Assembly (NCBI GenBank): GCA_020719045.1
Contig: DYQY01000005.1
Coordinates: forward strand, 62,001 to 126,000
DNA: 64,000 nucleotides
Source of the DNA: Candidatus Termititenax sp.
GTDB lineage: Bacteria > Margulisbacteria > Riflemargulisbacteria > GWF2-35-9 > DYQY01
Reading direction: 5' to 3'
Made by a program: the position numbers and the translations under genes. The notes beneath the pieces are model-generated. The model was given only the letters and a program-made list of their open reading frames with translations, searched no databases and was not told where the DNA came from. Position 1 is the first letter of the stretch; each line of letters begins with the position of its first letter. Below are positions 9,160 to 18,238 of the stretch, piece after piece.

Positions 9160-12042
9160 ATGAAAAAAGGTAAAAAGTTAGCAGTTATAGTTGGGTTTTT
9201 AGGTGTTTTGTTTTTAACAGGATGTGGAAGGATGTCAAATGAGCTTATGTCTACACCGCCCACGCCAGAGCAGGTTTCTGGTTTTTCTTCCCAAGTAGCA
9301 TATGAAGGTGGTTTAAATTCTTTAGGAGTGTCAGTTAGATTATCCTGGAAAATGGATGACCAGAGCTTAACTGGTGTAGTAATAAGAAGAAGTACAACTT
9401 CTTGCCCACAAACAATTACTCAAGGTGTTTTGGTTGTGGAAGCAGACCGTAATGTTACTAGTTTTACGGATCAAGGATTATCAGTAAATGTGACATATTA
9501 CTATAGTTTATGGACAAAGAATTCTAGTGGTCAGTATTCAGAAAATGTATTAACAACCTCTGTTTTAACAGAAGAGCCAGATGAAGATGCAGTTTTTGCT
9601 ATGTCTAAAACGCATGCTTTAGGGGTTTTAAGTGTACAAAATATAGTAGAAGTTAGTTGGTATTCTTATGCAATAAGTGGAATTGCAGGATATAGTTTTG
9701 TTTGGTCAAAGAACCCAACAGCTAATCCTGATGAGACAATAGACACTACAAAGAATAGTACGGTTAGTCCACCTTTAGCAGATGGGGTATGGTATTTTCA
9801 TATTAAAGCAAAAAATAATGCAGGTGTATGGGGATCATCACTACATTATGGCCCATTTTATATAAATTCAGGATCTATTTTGGTGCCAGAAGTGACAATA
9901 GCTACCTCAAATCCAGCTTCATCTACTTCCGAGTTTAATTGGACTTCCAAGAATAATGTTACTATTTCTTGGATTACTAATCTTTCAGATGCAGATATTG
10001 CAGGATATAGTTATGAGTTTTCAGCTGGATCTTCAACTGAGCCAGATGATACTTCAGAAGGAACTGCGAAGAGTACAATAAAGAAATTGTCAGATGGAGT
10101 GTGGTACTTTCATGTTAAGGGTAAAAATTCTGTAGGAGAATGGGGTAATACAGCACATTATGGTCCTTATAGGATAAATGCTTCAGTTCCAGCTACGCCA
10201 GAAGTTAAAGAAAATATAGTTTTCATTAATATGAATCCAGGCGTTGGAGAGTGGTCGGTAGCTAGTACAGCATATCTAAAATGGCAGTACATAGGTACTG
10301 GTACAGCTTCTGAGTATAATTACGTTTGGGATAAATACTCAACAACTGTCCCAGGAGCTACATCTAAAGGAACAGGTACAGAATCAACCAGCCCAACATT
10401 AACTGATGGAGATTGGTATTTTCATATAAGAGCATTAACCTCAGGTAAGTGGACTCAAACAACACATTGTGGACCATTTAGAATTGACACAGTTCCTCCT
10501 CAGCCAATATCAAATGTACAAACTGCCCCATCAGTAGGAAAGATATCCTTTAAGTGGGCTTATCCAAGCGATACAAGTGTTGCAGGCACAGTAGTTGTAA
10601 GAAACAGTACAAGATATCCAAATGACATAAATGATGGACTCATGGTGTTCTCTGATAACAATGATGACTTTATGGATGTTGGGTTAGTTGACAACACTAA
10701 TTACTACTATAGTTTCTGGACAGTAGATGGTGCTGGCAATTATTCATCTAAGGTAAATGTAGTAGCACAAGCTTATGATACATACGCAGATGTAGATACA
10801 AGAGTGGATTCAGTTGTTACTGGTGATCAGAGAAATTCACAAGTTGCTAAGTTTGGTGACGGTAGTTTTGTGGTTTTATATCTATCTAAAGCACAAGCAG
10901 CGGACTTAACAGAGTATGAAGACTTATACGCTGAAGTTTATGATGCAAATGCTACAAAAACAGTTCAGAAAGTTAAACTTAATATTGGACAGCCAATAAA
11001 TAGCGATTATTCAGTTTCAGCTCTAACAAATGGTAATTTTGTAGTAGCTTGGTCAGTAAATCGCAGGGATGTTTATGTTCAAGTGTTTAGTAAGTTAGGT
11101 GCTGCAATTACAAGTGCAACTAAAGTCAGTAGTGCAGCCACCTATGAGCAACGTAATGCTTCTGTAGCTGGTCTTTCTTCTGGATATTTTGTAGTTGCTT
11201 GGCAAGCTGGAGATGGTGACGAGAATCCTGGTCCAGATGGAGATAGGAGAAGCGTGCAAGCTAGAATGTATAATGCAAATGCAACGCCAAGAGCAGCTGA
11301 GTTTACTGTTAACCAGTGGAAATGGGAAAATCAGCAACGTCCAGCTGTATCAAGTTATTCAGGTGGATTTGTTATAGCCTGGGAAAGTAAGAAAAAAGAC
11401 AGCGTGGATGAGACTTGGGGCGGTTATGGTATAGCTGCTAGAAGATACAATTCATCAGGCGTTGCTTTAGGTGATGAGTTCTTGGTTAATGAGACCATGA
11501 GATACAAGGATCAGAAATGGGCAAATGTTATTGGGCTATCAGGTGGAGGATTTGCAATAGCATGGCAGAGCGGTGACAGTGGTAATCCTCCTTCCTTCTT
11601 CCATGGTATCTATGCTAGAGCTTATAACTCAGCAGGAGTGGCTCAGGGAACAGAGTTTGTTGTAAGAAATGCTCAATCTGACGCAATATTGCCTATTGAG
11701 GATAATGGTACTGCTTCACCTTTTGATGATGAGCTTGGACCAAACATGCTTTCACTAGGTGCTTTATCTGATGGTGGATTTGTAATTGCCTATGACAACA
11801 TTAACGGTGTGGATAAGGATGCATCCAATAGGGGTAATGGCTATGGTATATTTACTAAGAAGTATACTTCTGCAGGTGCTGCTAATGGTAGCCAGATACA
11901 GATTAATAGGTATTGTGTTGGTGACCAGAAAGAGCCACAGGTAGTTGGTCTAAATTCAGCTGGTCAGTACTTTGTAGTATGGGAAAGCAGAGGACAGAAC
12001 GAAGGTATCACAGATAGCGGAGTTTATGGTAGAAAGCTATAA
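9160..12042 (+). CDS. Larger paralogous lipoprotein, FN3-like and WYFH repeats plus seven propeller-like repeats
   Basis: A strong AAGGAGG site precedes the ATG. The signal peptide ends in LTGC (Cys 22), the same as in the preceding gene. An FN3-like domain is followed by three tandem copies of a roughly 60-residue unit containing DGxWYFHxxA and HYGPF-type strands (about bases 9688-9880, 10003-10190, 10310-10490), a unit common in large bacterial surface proteins. Another FN3-like domain with YYYSFWTVD follows near 10500-10770. The C-terminal part (about 10840-12042) has seven GxFVVxW-type repeats, as in the first lipoprotein. The gap to the upstream gene is only 20 bases, so the two are probably co-transcribed. 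Function unknown; adhesion or carbohydrate binding is possible. Confidence 0.85.
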   Translation: MKKGKKLAVIVGFLGVLFLTGCGRMSNELMSTPPTPEQVSGFSSQVAYEGGLNSLGVSVRLSWKMDDQSLTGVVIRRSTTSCPQTITQGVLVVEADRNVTSFTDQGLSVNVTYYYSLWTKNSSGQYSENVLTTSVLTEEPDEDAVFAMSKTHALGVLSVQNIVEVSWYSYAISGIAGYSFVWSKNPTANPDETIDTTKNSTVSPPLADGVWYFHIKAKNNAGVWGSSLHYGPFYINSGSILVPEVTIATSNPASSTSEFNWTSKNNVTISWITNLSDADIAGYSYEFSAGSSTEPDDTSEGTAKSTIKKLSDGVWYFHVKGKNSVGEWGNTAHYGPYRINASVPATPEVKENIVFINMNPGVGEWSVASTAYLKWQYIGTGTASEYNYVWDKYSTTVPGATSKGTGTESTSPTLTDGDWYFHIRALTSGKWTQTTHCGPFRIDTVPPQPISNVQTAPSVGKISFKWAYPSDTSVAGTVVVRNSTRYPNDINDGLMVFSDNNDDFMDVGLVDNTNYYYSFWTVDGAGNYSSKVNVVAQAYDTYADVDTRVDSVVTGDQRNSQVAKFGDGSFVVLYLSKAQAADLTEYEDLYAEVYDANATKTVQKVKLNIGQPINSDYSVSALTNGNFVVAWSVNRRDVYVQVFSKLGAAITSATKVSSAATYEQRNASVAGLSSGYFVVAWQAGDGDENPGPDGDRRSVQARMYNANATPRAAEFTVNQWKWENQQRPAVSSYSGGFVIAWESKKKDSVDETWGGYGIAARRYNSSGVALGDEFLVNETMRYKDQKWANVIGLSGGGFAIAWQSGDSGNPPSFFHGIYARAYNSAGVAQGTEFVVRNAQSDAILPIEDNGTASPFDDELGPNMLSLGALSDGGFVIAYDNINGVDKDASNRGNGYGIFTKKYTSAGAANGSQIQINRYCVGDQKEPQVVGLNSAGQYFVVWESRGQNEGITDSGVYGRKL

Positions 12043-12065
12043 ATAGAAGTTGAGGATTAATAGTT

Positions 12066-13520
12066 TTGTCTAAGTTATTGAGAGTATTTATTGTAATGAT
12101 TGCATCGATATCCTTGGGAGCATCTTTTAAAGATGTTCCCAAGTCTCATTGGGCAAAAGAAAGCATCTCCCAAGTTAATTCTCAAAATATTCTAACTGGT
12201 TATCAGGACAATACATTTAGGGGTAATAATTATATCAATAGATATGAAATGTCCGGTATTATTTCTAGAATGTTAGATTTTATTGAAAAAAACGGACGAT
12301 ATCCAACTAAAAAAGAGATGCAAGAACTATCCAATGAAGAAGAGCTTATTGTTGGTCACAAAGATGGAATTTTTATGATAGAGTCTAAGGATAGCAAGAT
12401 TAAGTATTGGATGGATGGAAGAATTGTTTTTGATTATGGTCATGTGTTAGGTAGCAAGAATGGTATTCACTCAGGAGTGGAGGCACGCAAGATAAGGTTT
12501 GCAATAAAAACTATCTTATATGATGCTTGGAGTGGCGAGTTTGATCTTTCTTTTACTCCAAATAATGACACAGAAGGAGATCACGATATCAAGACACAAG
12601 ACCTTTGGATGGCCTACAATGTTACTAATAATTTAAAAATCAAACTTGGCAACCACAAACCTGCCTGTAGCATAGAGGAAATGACTTCTTCAAGATGGAC
12701 AATGTTCATGGAGCGTTCTTTGCCAGTTGGAGTATTTACATTAGACAGAAGACTAGGTTTTAGTGTTGCAGACTATGGTGAGATGGATAGTATAGGCTGG
12801 TATTACATGACTGGTGTTTATGGGGATGAACTAGGCTTAGGTTCTGAGGAAGGGCTTAGAGAATCAGTATTGTATGCTGGCAGAGGTGCAGTCAAATTTG
12901 ATATTAATGATATTACTCTGTTAACAGGTTTTTCGTCGTATTTTTCTGATATACCAGCTTCTGATTTAGGGATTGTTAAGCTGTCGACAAGAGGTGAGAC
13001 GCATCATCACAATATAAAGTTATTGGATACAGGAGATATATTAACTAATGTAAATTCAAGACTTATTGGGTCATATGAGTTATCTCTTCAAAAAGGTCCA
13101 TTTCTGGCGCAAACTGAGATTTTTAATGCAAATTATTTTAGAAAGACTGGCAATCAAGATGCTTTTTTTACTGGATATTATTTTTGGGCATCATATTTTT
13201 TAACAGGAGAAACTAGACCTTATGTTGCTGACCAGGCAGAATTTGGAGGAGTTGTTCCTATAAATCAAGATATAGGTGCGTGGGAAGTAGGCGTTAGATT
13301 TAGCTATGTTAATCTTAATGATTCTATTGCAAGTATTTATGGTGGTGCTGCAAATAGTTTAACTTTTGGTCTTAACTGGTACGTAAATCCAAGCATTAAG
13401 ATAGTAGCTAACTATATTTTTCTTGATGTTGATAGTAATGCAAATGGCGATGGAACTCCACTTTATACTGGAGATGATGACCATCAGACCTTTGCAATGA
13501 GATTCCAGTATTTATTCTAA
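12066..13520 (+). CDS. Outer-membrane porin with N-terminal SLH domain (OprO/OprP type)
   Basis: The start is TTG at 12066, giving a signal peptide (LLRVFIVMIASISLGAS) and then a single SLH domain at about residues 20-60 (FKDVPKSHWAKESI, GYQDNTF, INRYEM). SLH domains bind peptidoglycan-linked polymers. The rest is beta-barrel-like, and the segment MTSSRWTMFMERSLP is characteristic of the phosphate-selective porin O/P family (Porin_O_P). The last residue is Phe, as in most barrel proteins recognised by BamA. The protein therefore probably forms a channel in the outer membrane tied to the cell wall. It lies 23 bases after the second lipoprotein and may be in the same transcript. Phosphate specificity is not shown by the sequence. 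Confidence 0.85.
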   Translation: MSKLLRVFIVMIASISLGASFKDVPKSHWAKESISQVNSQNILTGYQDNTFRGNNYINRYEMSGIISRMLDFIEKNGRYPTKKEMQELSNEEELIVGHKDGIFMIESKDSKIKYWMDGRIVFDYGHVLGSKNGIHSGVEARKIRFAIKTILYDAWSGEFDLSFTPNNDTEGDHDIKTQDLWMAYNVTNNLKIKLGNHKPACSIEEMTSSRWTMFMERSLPVGVFTLDRRLGFSVADYGEMDSIGWYYMTGVYGDELGLGSEEGLRESVLYAGRGAVKFDINDITLLTGFSSYFSDIPASDLGIVKLSTRGETHHHNIKLLDTGDILTNVNSRLIGSYELSLQKGPFLAQTEIFNANYFRKTGNQDAFFTGYYFWASYFLTGETRPYVADQAEFGGVVPINQDIGAWEVGVRFSYVNLNDSIASIYGGAANSLTFGLNWYVNPSIKIVANYIFLDVDSNANGDGTPLYTGDDDHQTFAMRFQYLF

Positions 13521-13550
13521 AGACCCATCCACGTTGGTCTAGAGTTCCTT
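13521..13550 (+). terminator. Weak hairpin after porin gene
   Basis: AGACC at 13521-13525 can pair with GGTCT at 13536-13540, followed by a T-rich stretch. The stem is only five perfect pairs, so this is a tentative terminator for the surface-protein genes. Confidence 0.3.
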
Positions 13551-13595
13551 TTATTAAACATAAATAGTTATACATTCCTAAAAGAAAAAATAATG

Positions 13596-13601
13596 TATAA
13601 T
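13596..13601 (+). promoter_or_regulatory. Possible -10 box for pgi
   Basis: A perfect TATAAT lies 30 bases upstream of the chosen pgi ATG, leaving room for a short leader with its ribosome-binding site. No good -35 hexamer is seen at 16-18 bases, so confidence is low. Confidence 0.35.
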
Positions 13602-13631
13602 AAAGTAATAGTAAAATATTCGGAGGGGAAA

Positions 13632-15257
13632 ATGAGATTAACGCAAATGCCAGAATGGCTAAGACTGAAAGAACTTGCAAGTAATGAGATTAACATAAAG
13701 GAACAGTTTTTATTAGATTCAGATAGACTGCACTCCATGAGTTTTAATTTAGGACATATGTATGTTGATATTTCTAAGAACAGAGCCACAAAAGACGTAA
13801 TGACTTCATTATATGATTTAGCAAGAGCATCGGATGTTAGTGATTGGGCCGATAGAATGTTTTCAGGCGAGGTTATTAACACTACAGAAAAAAGAGCAGT
13901 TTTACATATTGCGCTAAGAAATGTTAAATATGAGCGTGGAAATTTTTTGCCAATATCATCAATTTTGGTTGATGGTGAGGATGTAATGCCAGCTATTTGT
14001 GATGTACTTAATAGGATGGCAATTTTCTCTGATAAATTAAGAAGTGGTGGATGGACAGGTGCAACAGGAAAAAGAATTAGGAAGGTTGTAAATATTGGAA
14101 TTGGTGGCTCTGATTTAGGACCAAAGATGATAGTTAGAGCTCTAGAAGCCTATAGGTTAAAAGATCTTGAGTTTCATTTTGTTTCCAATGTTGATGGTCA
14201 GGATATATATGAAGTTTTACGGAAATGTGACCCAGAAGAAACATTGTTTATAGTTGCATCTAAGACCTTTACTACACAAGAAACAATGCAAAATGCTGTT
14301 ACAGCAAAGAATTGGTTTTTGTCAAAGATGAGGGAAGATGATGTTGCTAAACATTTTATTGCTGCTTCAACTGCATCGAAAGAAGTTTCAGCCTTTGGGA
14401 TAGATTTGGACAACATGTTTCCGTTTTGGGACTGGGTAGGAGGCCGTTATTCCTCTCCTTCAGCAATTGGTATCTCGATTATGCTATCTATCGGTAAAGA
14501 AGCTTTTGCTGAATTCTTACATGGCCACCATTTGATGGATCAGCATTTTCTAAATACTCCTGCTGAAAAGAATATTCCAATCAATTTGGCATTATTAGGT
14601 ATTTGGTATAATAATTTTCTTGGTGTAGAAACCATGGCTATGCTTCCTTATGACCAACGGTTAGAGAGGTTTCCTGCTTATTTCCAGCAAGGTGATATGG
14701 AGAGTAATGGAAAAACAATAACAAGAGAAGGTGAGCGAGTTGATTACCAAACTGGTCCTATCATTTGGGGTGAGCCTGGTACAAACGGACAACATGCTTT
14801 TTATCAGCTTATTCATCAGGGTACTAAACTAATCCCTTGCGACTTTATTGCTTGTGTTAATCCAGCGCATCCATATAGAAAAGAACATCATGATAAACTA
14901 ATTGCTAATTTTATTGCTCAGCAAGAAGCCTTGATGAATGGAAAGTCAAAGGAGCAGTTAATAGCAGATGGTTGTCCAGAAGAACTTATTCCACACAAGA
15001 CCTTTGATGGTAATAGGCCTAGTAATGCTATTTTGCTTCAAGAGCTTAACCCTGTGACATTAGGAATGCTTATTTCTATGTACGAGCAAAAGATTTTTAC
15101 CCAAGGAGTTATTTGGCAGGTGCTAAGTTTTGACCAGTGGGGAGTCCAGTTGGGGAAAGAATTGGCTGGAGTTATTTTAAAAGATATTGAATCAGGTAAC
15201 CCTAAGGAACACGATCCATCAACAACAGCACTTTTGAAAAAGTACTTAAAGGATTAG
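13632..15257 (+). CDS. pgi: Glucose-6-phosphate isomerase
   Basis: Interconverts glucose 6-phosphate and fructose 6-phosphate in the cytoplasm (glycolysis/gluconeogenesis). The ATG at 13632 is preferred because CGGAGGGG stands seven bases before it; an upstream in-frame ATG at 13593 has no such site and overlaps the likely -10 box. The 541-residue product is full length for the long PGI family. Visible family motifs include IGIGGSDLGPKM (about residue 143), GRYSSPSAIG, and GTNGQHAFYQLIHQGT with the conserved Gln-His region. It stands alone between the surface block and the thrC operon. Confidence 0.96.
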   Translation: MRLTQMPEWLRLKELASNEINIKEQFLLDSDRLHSMSFNLGHMYVDISKNRATKDVMTSLYDLARASDVSDWADRMFSGEVINTTEKRAVLHIALRNVKYERGNFLPISSILVDGEDVMPAICDVLNRMAIFSDKLRSGGWTGATGKRIRKVVNIGIGGSDLGPKMIVRALEAYRLKDLEFHFVSNVDGQDIYEVLRKCDPEETLFIVASKTFTTQETMQNAVTAKNWFLSKMREDDVAKHFIAASTASKEVSAFGIDLDNMFPFWDWVGGRYSSPSAIGISIMLSIGKEAFAEFLHGHHLMDQHFLNTPAEKNIPINLALLGIWYNNFLGVETMAMLPYDQRLERFPAYFQQGDMESNGKTITREGERVDYQTGPIIWGEPGTNGQHAFYQLIHQGTKLIPCDFIACVNPAHPYRKEHHDKLIANFIAQQEALMNGKSKEQLIADGCPEELIPHKTFDGNRPSNAILLQELNPVTLGMLISMYEQKIFTQGVIWQVLSFDQWGVQLGKELAGVILKDIESGNPKEHDPSTTALLKKYLKD

Positions 15258-15339
15258 CCCCCTAAATCGCCAGAAAAGTGGACTAGGGATTGATGCAGGA
15301 ATTTGAATTATTAGGCTTTTAGCTTTTAGCTTTTAGCTT

Positions 15340-15345
15340 TATAAT
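15340..15345 (+). promoter_or_regulatory. -10 box of leaderless thrC promoter
   Basis: TATAAT is followed by only six bases (ACTTCC) and then the thrC ATG, so transcription should start at or next to the start codon. Upstream lie three near-perfect copies of CTTTTAG (about 15315-15339), where a -35 box would sit; no canonical TTGACA is present. Confidence 0.6.
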
Positions 15346-15351
15346 ACTTCC

Positions 15352-16401
15352 ATGCATTATATGGGACTTATCAATAGATATCGTGAGTATTTGCCAGTTT
15401 CGGCTAACACAAAGATTATTACATTAAACGAGGGAGATACTCCTCTTATTCCTGCTGTTCATATTTCATCTTTGATAGGTAAAGGTATAAAAGTTTATTT
15501 CAAATATGAAGGTCTTAATCCAACAGGTTCATTTAAGGACCGTGGAATGACAATGGCTATTACCAAAGCAGCAGAAAAAGGAATGAAAGCAGTAATGTGT
15601 GCTTCTACTGGCAATACTTCCGCTTCTGCATCGGCATATGCTGCAAGGGCAGGAATGAAGTCAGTAGTAATAATACCAGAAGGTAAAATTGCTTTAGGGA
15701 AATTAGCTCAAGCAATGATGCATAATGCCCTTGTTATTGAGATTGAAGGTAACTTTGATGATGCGCTGAATACAGTAAAAGAAGTTACGAGCCAGTATCC
15801 TATTGAGCTAGTTAACTCTATTAATCCATATAGAATAGAAGGACAGAAGACCGCTGCTTTTGAGATAGTAGATGCTTTAGGTGATGCTCCAACGTATCAC
15901 AGCTTACCAGTTGGGAATGCAGGGAACATTACTGCGTATTGGAAGGGTTATACGGAATATCGAGATAATAAAAAGGCACGAAGTGTCCCAAAAATGATTG
16001 GATTTCAAGCAGAAGGTTCATGTCCAATTGTTGCTGGACGTGTATTTGAAAAGCCAGAAACTGTAGCAACAGCTATACGAATTGGAAACCCAGCTAGTTG
16101 GAAACAAGCAGAAGCTGCCAGAGATGAGTCGTTTGGGCTTATTGATAGCGTTACTGATGATGAGATATTGTCAGCATTTAAGCTTTTAGCTGCAACAGAG
16201 GGTGTTTTTTGTGAACCAGCTTCAGCAGCATCAGTTGCTGGAATACTTAAGAAGAAAGATATGTTTAAGAGTGGAGATGTTATTGTTTGTACTTTAACTG
16301 GACATGGTCTTAAGGATCCAGATAATGCAATCAAAATGTCAGATAGAACGTATAAAGTTTCAAATTCACTTAGTGAAATCGTAAAAATAATAGGGGTGTA
16401 A
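15352..16401 (+). CDS. thrC: Threonine synthase
   Basis: A PLP enzyme that converts O-phosphohomoserine to threonine. The 349-residue protein belongs to the short class of threonine synthases. The PLP-lysine motif GSFKDRGM is at about residues 61-68, with [19 protein letters not shown] following and a phosphate-binding GNAGN segment (about residue 189). No ribosome-binding site precedes the ATG; the -10 box is six bases away, which fits a leaderless message. The Lrp-type regulator begins one base after the stop codon and an aminotransferase follows, suggesting an amino-acid operon. Confidence 0.95.
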   Translation: MHYMGLINRYREYLPVSANTKIITLNEGDTPLIPAVHISSLIGKGIKVYFKYEGLNPTGSFKDRGMTMAITKAAEKGMKAVMCASTGNTSASASAYAARAGMKSVVIIPEGKIALGKLAQAMMHNALVIEIEGNFDDALNTVKEVTSQYPIELVNSINPYRIEGQKTAAFEIVDALGDAPTYHSLPVGNAGNITAYWKGYTEYRDNKKARSVPKMIGFQAEGSCPIVAGRVFEKPETVATAIRIGNPASWKQAEAARDESFGLIDSVTDDEILSAFKLLAATEGVFCEPASAASVAGILKKKDMFKSGDVIVCTLTGHGLKDPDNAIKMSDRTYKVSNSLSEIVKIIGV

Positions 16402-16402
16402 G

Positions 16403-16900
16403 ATGAGTATAAAAGAAAAACTGACTCAAATTTTAAAGGGAAACTCCAGGCTAGCTAATGCTGATATTGCTAAAATGATAGGTCTGTCAGAGAAGGAAGT
16501 TAGTAGCTTAATTAAGGAACTTGAGGACGATAAGATAATCCTTAAATATTCAGCTGTTATTAATGATGAGATGCTAGATAATGGTCAGTCTGTTACTGCG
16601 TTTATTGAAGTGAAAGTTACACCAGAACGAGACAAAGGTTTTGATAGTTTAGGCGAGAGATTGCAGAAGTTTCCTGAAGTTAAGTCAGTGTATTTAATGA
16701 GTGGAGCTTATGATATTTTAGTTGTAGTGGAAGGCAAATCCCTAAGAGAGATTGCTTCTTTTGTGTCTAATAAGCTTTCTCCAATTGGTAGAATTTTGTC
16801 TACAGCAACGCATTTCCAACTTAAAAAGTACAAAGAAAACGGTGTTATTATGGGAACTATTGATGAAGAAGGTTCTGGTCGTTTGAATGTTGCATTTTAG
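16403..16900 (+). CDS. Lrp/AsnC-family transcriptional regulator
   Basis: A 165-residue protein with an N-terminal helix-turn-helix (about residues 5-55, NADIAKMIGLSEKEVSSLIKELE) and a C-terminal AsnC_trans_reg/RAM domain (about residues 65-140, VTAFIEVKV, VYLMSGAYDILVVVEG). RAM domains bind amino acids and control oligomerisation. The gene lies between thrC and an aminotransferase, and regulator-aminotransferase pairs of this kind (for example YugG-YugH of Bacillus) are known, so it probably controls this operon. The effector cannot be read from the sequence. Confidence 0.9.
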   Translation: MSIKEKLTQILKGNSRLANADIAKMIGLSEKEVSSLIKELEDDKIILKYSAVINDEMLDNGQSVTAFIEVKVTPERDKGFDSLGERLQKFPEVKSVYLMSGAYDILVVVEGKSLREIASFVSNKLSPIGRILSTATHFQLKKYKENGVIMGTIDEEGSGRLNVAF

Positions 16901-16909
16901 GAGCTATAG

Positions 16910-18061
16910 ATGAAGGATATATCAACTAGACTTAAGCAAGTTAAGCCTTCTGGAATTAGAAAATTTTTTGACTTAGTTATGAATAGTAAAGATATTATCT
17001 CTTTAGGCGTAGGTGAGCCAGATTTTCCTACACCATGGCATATTACAGAACAAGGAATATTTCATTTAGAAAAAGGACATACATCATATACTTCCAATTT
17101 AGGGATGTTAGAGCTTAGAAAAGAAATAAGCGATTATTTGAAGAAAGATTTTTCTGCTGATTATGATCCAAAGGATGAAATAATGATAACCGTTGGAGTT
17201 TCTGCTGGACTTGATATGACCTTTAGAACCTTGCTTGAGCCTGGTGATGAAATAATTATTCCTGTGCCTAGTTATGTTTGTTATGAGCCACTTGCTTATT
17301 TGGCTGGTGGAGTACCAGTAATCGTAGATACCCGTGAAACAAACTTAGTGATAACAGCAGAGAGCATTGAAAAACACATTACTTCTAAAACAAAAGCATT
17401 ACTAATTTCTTACCCAAGTAACCCTACTGGAAGAATGATTTCTAAGGAACAACTTATAGAAATTATAGAAGTTTGTAAGAAATATGACATTTGGATTATT
17501 TCAGATGAAGTATATGGTGATTTAGTTTATGACTTAGAACCTATTTCAGCTGCTACTTATGTTAAGGATAGATTAATATTACTTAATGGTTTTTCAAAAT
17601 CCTATGCTATGACTGGTTGGAGGATAGGTTATGTCGCTTGTCCAAGAGAAGTGCTTAAGGAAATGGTAAAGATTCAACAGTATAATGTACTATGTGCTCC
17701 AATAATGTCACAGTATGCAGCCATAGAAGCTTTGCAGAACGGTAGAGCAGAGGTTGATAGAATGAAAGAATCTTACAAACTAAGAAGAAACTTTTTTTAT
17801 GAATCATTAGTTGAGATTGGCTTTGATGTTCAAAAGCCAGAGGGTGCTTTTTATATGTTTCCAAATATTAAGAAGTTTGGTCTAAGCGCAGAGGATTTTT
17901 CAATGAGACTCTTGCAAGAAGGCAGAGTGGCTGTTGTTCCTGGAAATGCTTTTGGTGACATGATAGATGACCATGTTCGTTGTTGCTACGCTTGTAGCAT
18001 GGATGAGCTAAAAGAAGCCATTTCCAGAATTGAACGGTTCATTAGTTCATTAGTTCATTAG
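16910..18061 (+). CDS. Class I/II PLP-dependent aminotransferase
   Basis: A 383-residue fold-type I aminotransferase. Visible motifs are LGVGEPDFPTP near the N-terminus, SYPSNPTG (about residue 169), SDEVYGDLVY, and the Schiff-base lysine in GFSKSYAMTGWRIGY (about residue 230). The context with an Lrp-type regulator resembles alanine or aromatic aminotransferases of the AlaT/YugH group; exact substrate is uncertain. The gene is nine bases after the regulator and in the same operon. The last codons and the stop lie inside a tandem repeat of the octamer GTTCATTA, so repeat-number changes would alter the C-terminus. Confidence 0.9.
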   Translation: MKDISTRLKQVKPSGIRKFFDLVMNSKDIISLGVGEPDFPTPWHITEQGIFHLEKGHTSYTSNLGMLELRKEISDYLKKDFSADYDPKDEIMITVGVSAGLDMTFRTLLEPGDEIIIPVPSYVCYEPLAYLAGGVPVIVDTRETNLVITAESIEKHITSKTKALLISYPSNPTGRMISKEQLIEIIEVCKKYDIWIISDEVYGDLVYDLEPISAATYVKDRLILLNGFSKSYAMTGWRIGYVACPREVLKEMVKIQQYNVLCAPIMSQYAAIEALQNGRAEVDRMKESYKLRRNFFYESLVEIGFDVQKPEGAFYMFPNIKKFGLSAEDFSMRLLQEGRVAVVPGNAFGDMIDDHVRCCYACSMDELKEAISRIERFISSLVH

Positions 18062-18076
18062 TTCATTAGTTCAATG
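18037..18076 (+). repeat. Tandem octamer repeat at aminotransferase 3' end
   Basis: GTTCATTA occurs four times perfectly (18037-18068), followed by a degenerate copy, GTTCAATG. The unit is eight bases, not a multiple of three, and the aminotransferase stop codon (18059-18061) falls within the third to fourth copies. Confidence 0.9.
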
Positions 18077-18225
18077 GTTTGCCGATGTTAATAGCTCTAC
18101 GATTGGCAATCAAATAAACCCTACGACATATTTTCTTTGTAAATAGCTTTGTTTTTCAATAAAATATTCAGCAAATAAATTAACTTAGTAGAATCTTTTA
18201 TCTTTAGTCTTTAATCTTTTGCCTT
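18062..18225. other. Intergenic region with degenerate repeats, no gene
   Basis: About 165 bases between the aminotransferase and apgM. It contains the end of the octamer repeat and, just before the apgM -10 box, a run of degenerate CTTTNATC/CTTTAGTC words (about 18194-18225). No coding potential or clear terminator was seen. Confidence 0.6.
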
Positions 18226-18231
18226 TATAAT
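18226..18231 (+). promoter_or_regulatory. -10 box of leaderless apgM promoter
   Basis: TATAAT followed by seven bases and the apgM ATG. The upstream pyrimidine-rich CTTT words resemble those before thrC and glyS. No ribosome-binding site lies between this box and the ATG. Confidence 0.6.
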
Positions 18232-18238
18232 AAGCCTT

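Noticed and set aside
18037-18076. CRISPR-like array
   Set aside because: The repeats are contiguous octamers without spacers; no cas genes are present anywhere in the window.
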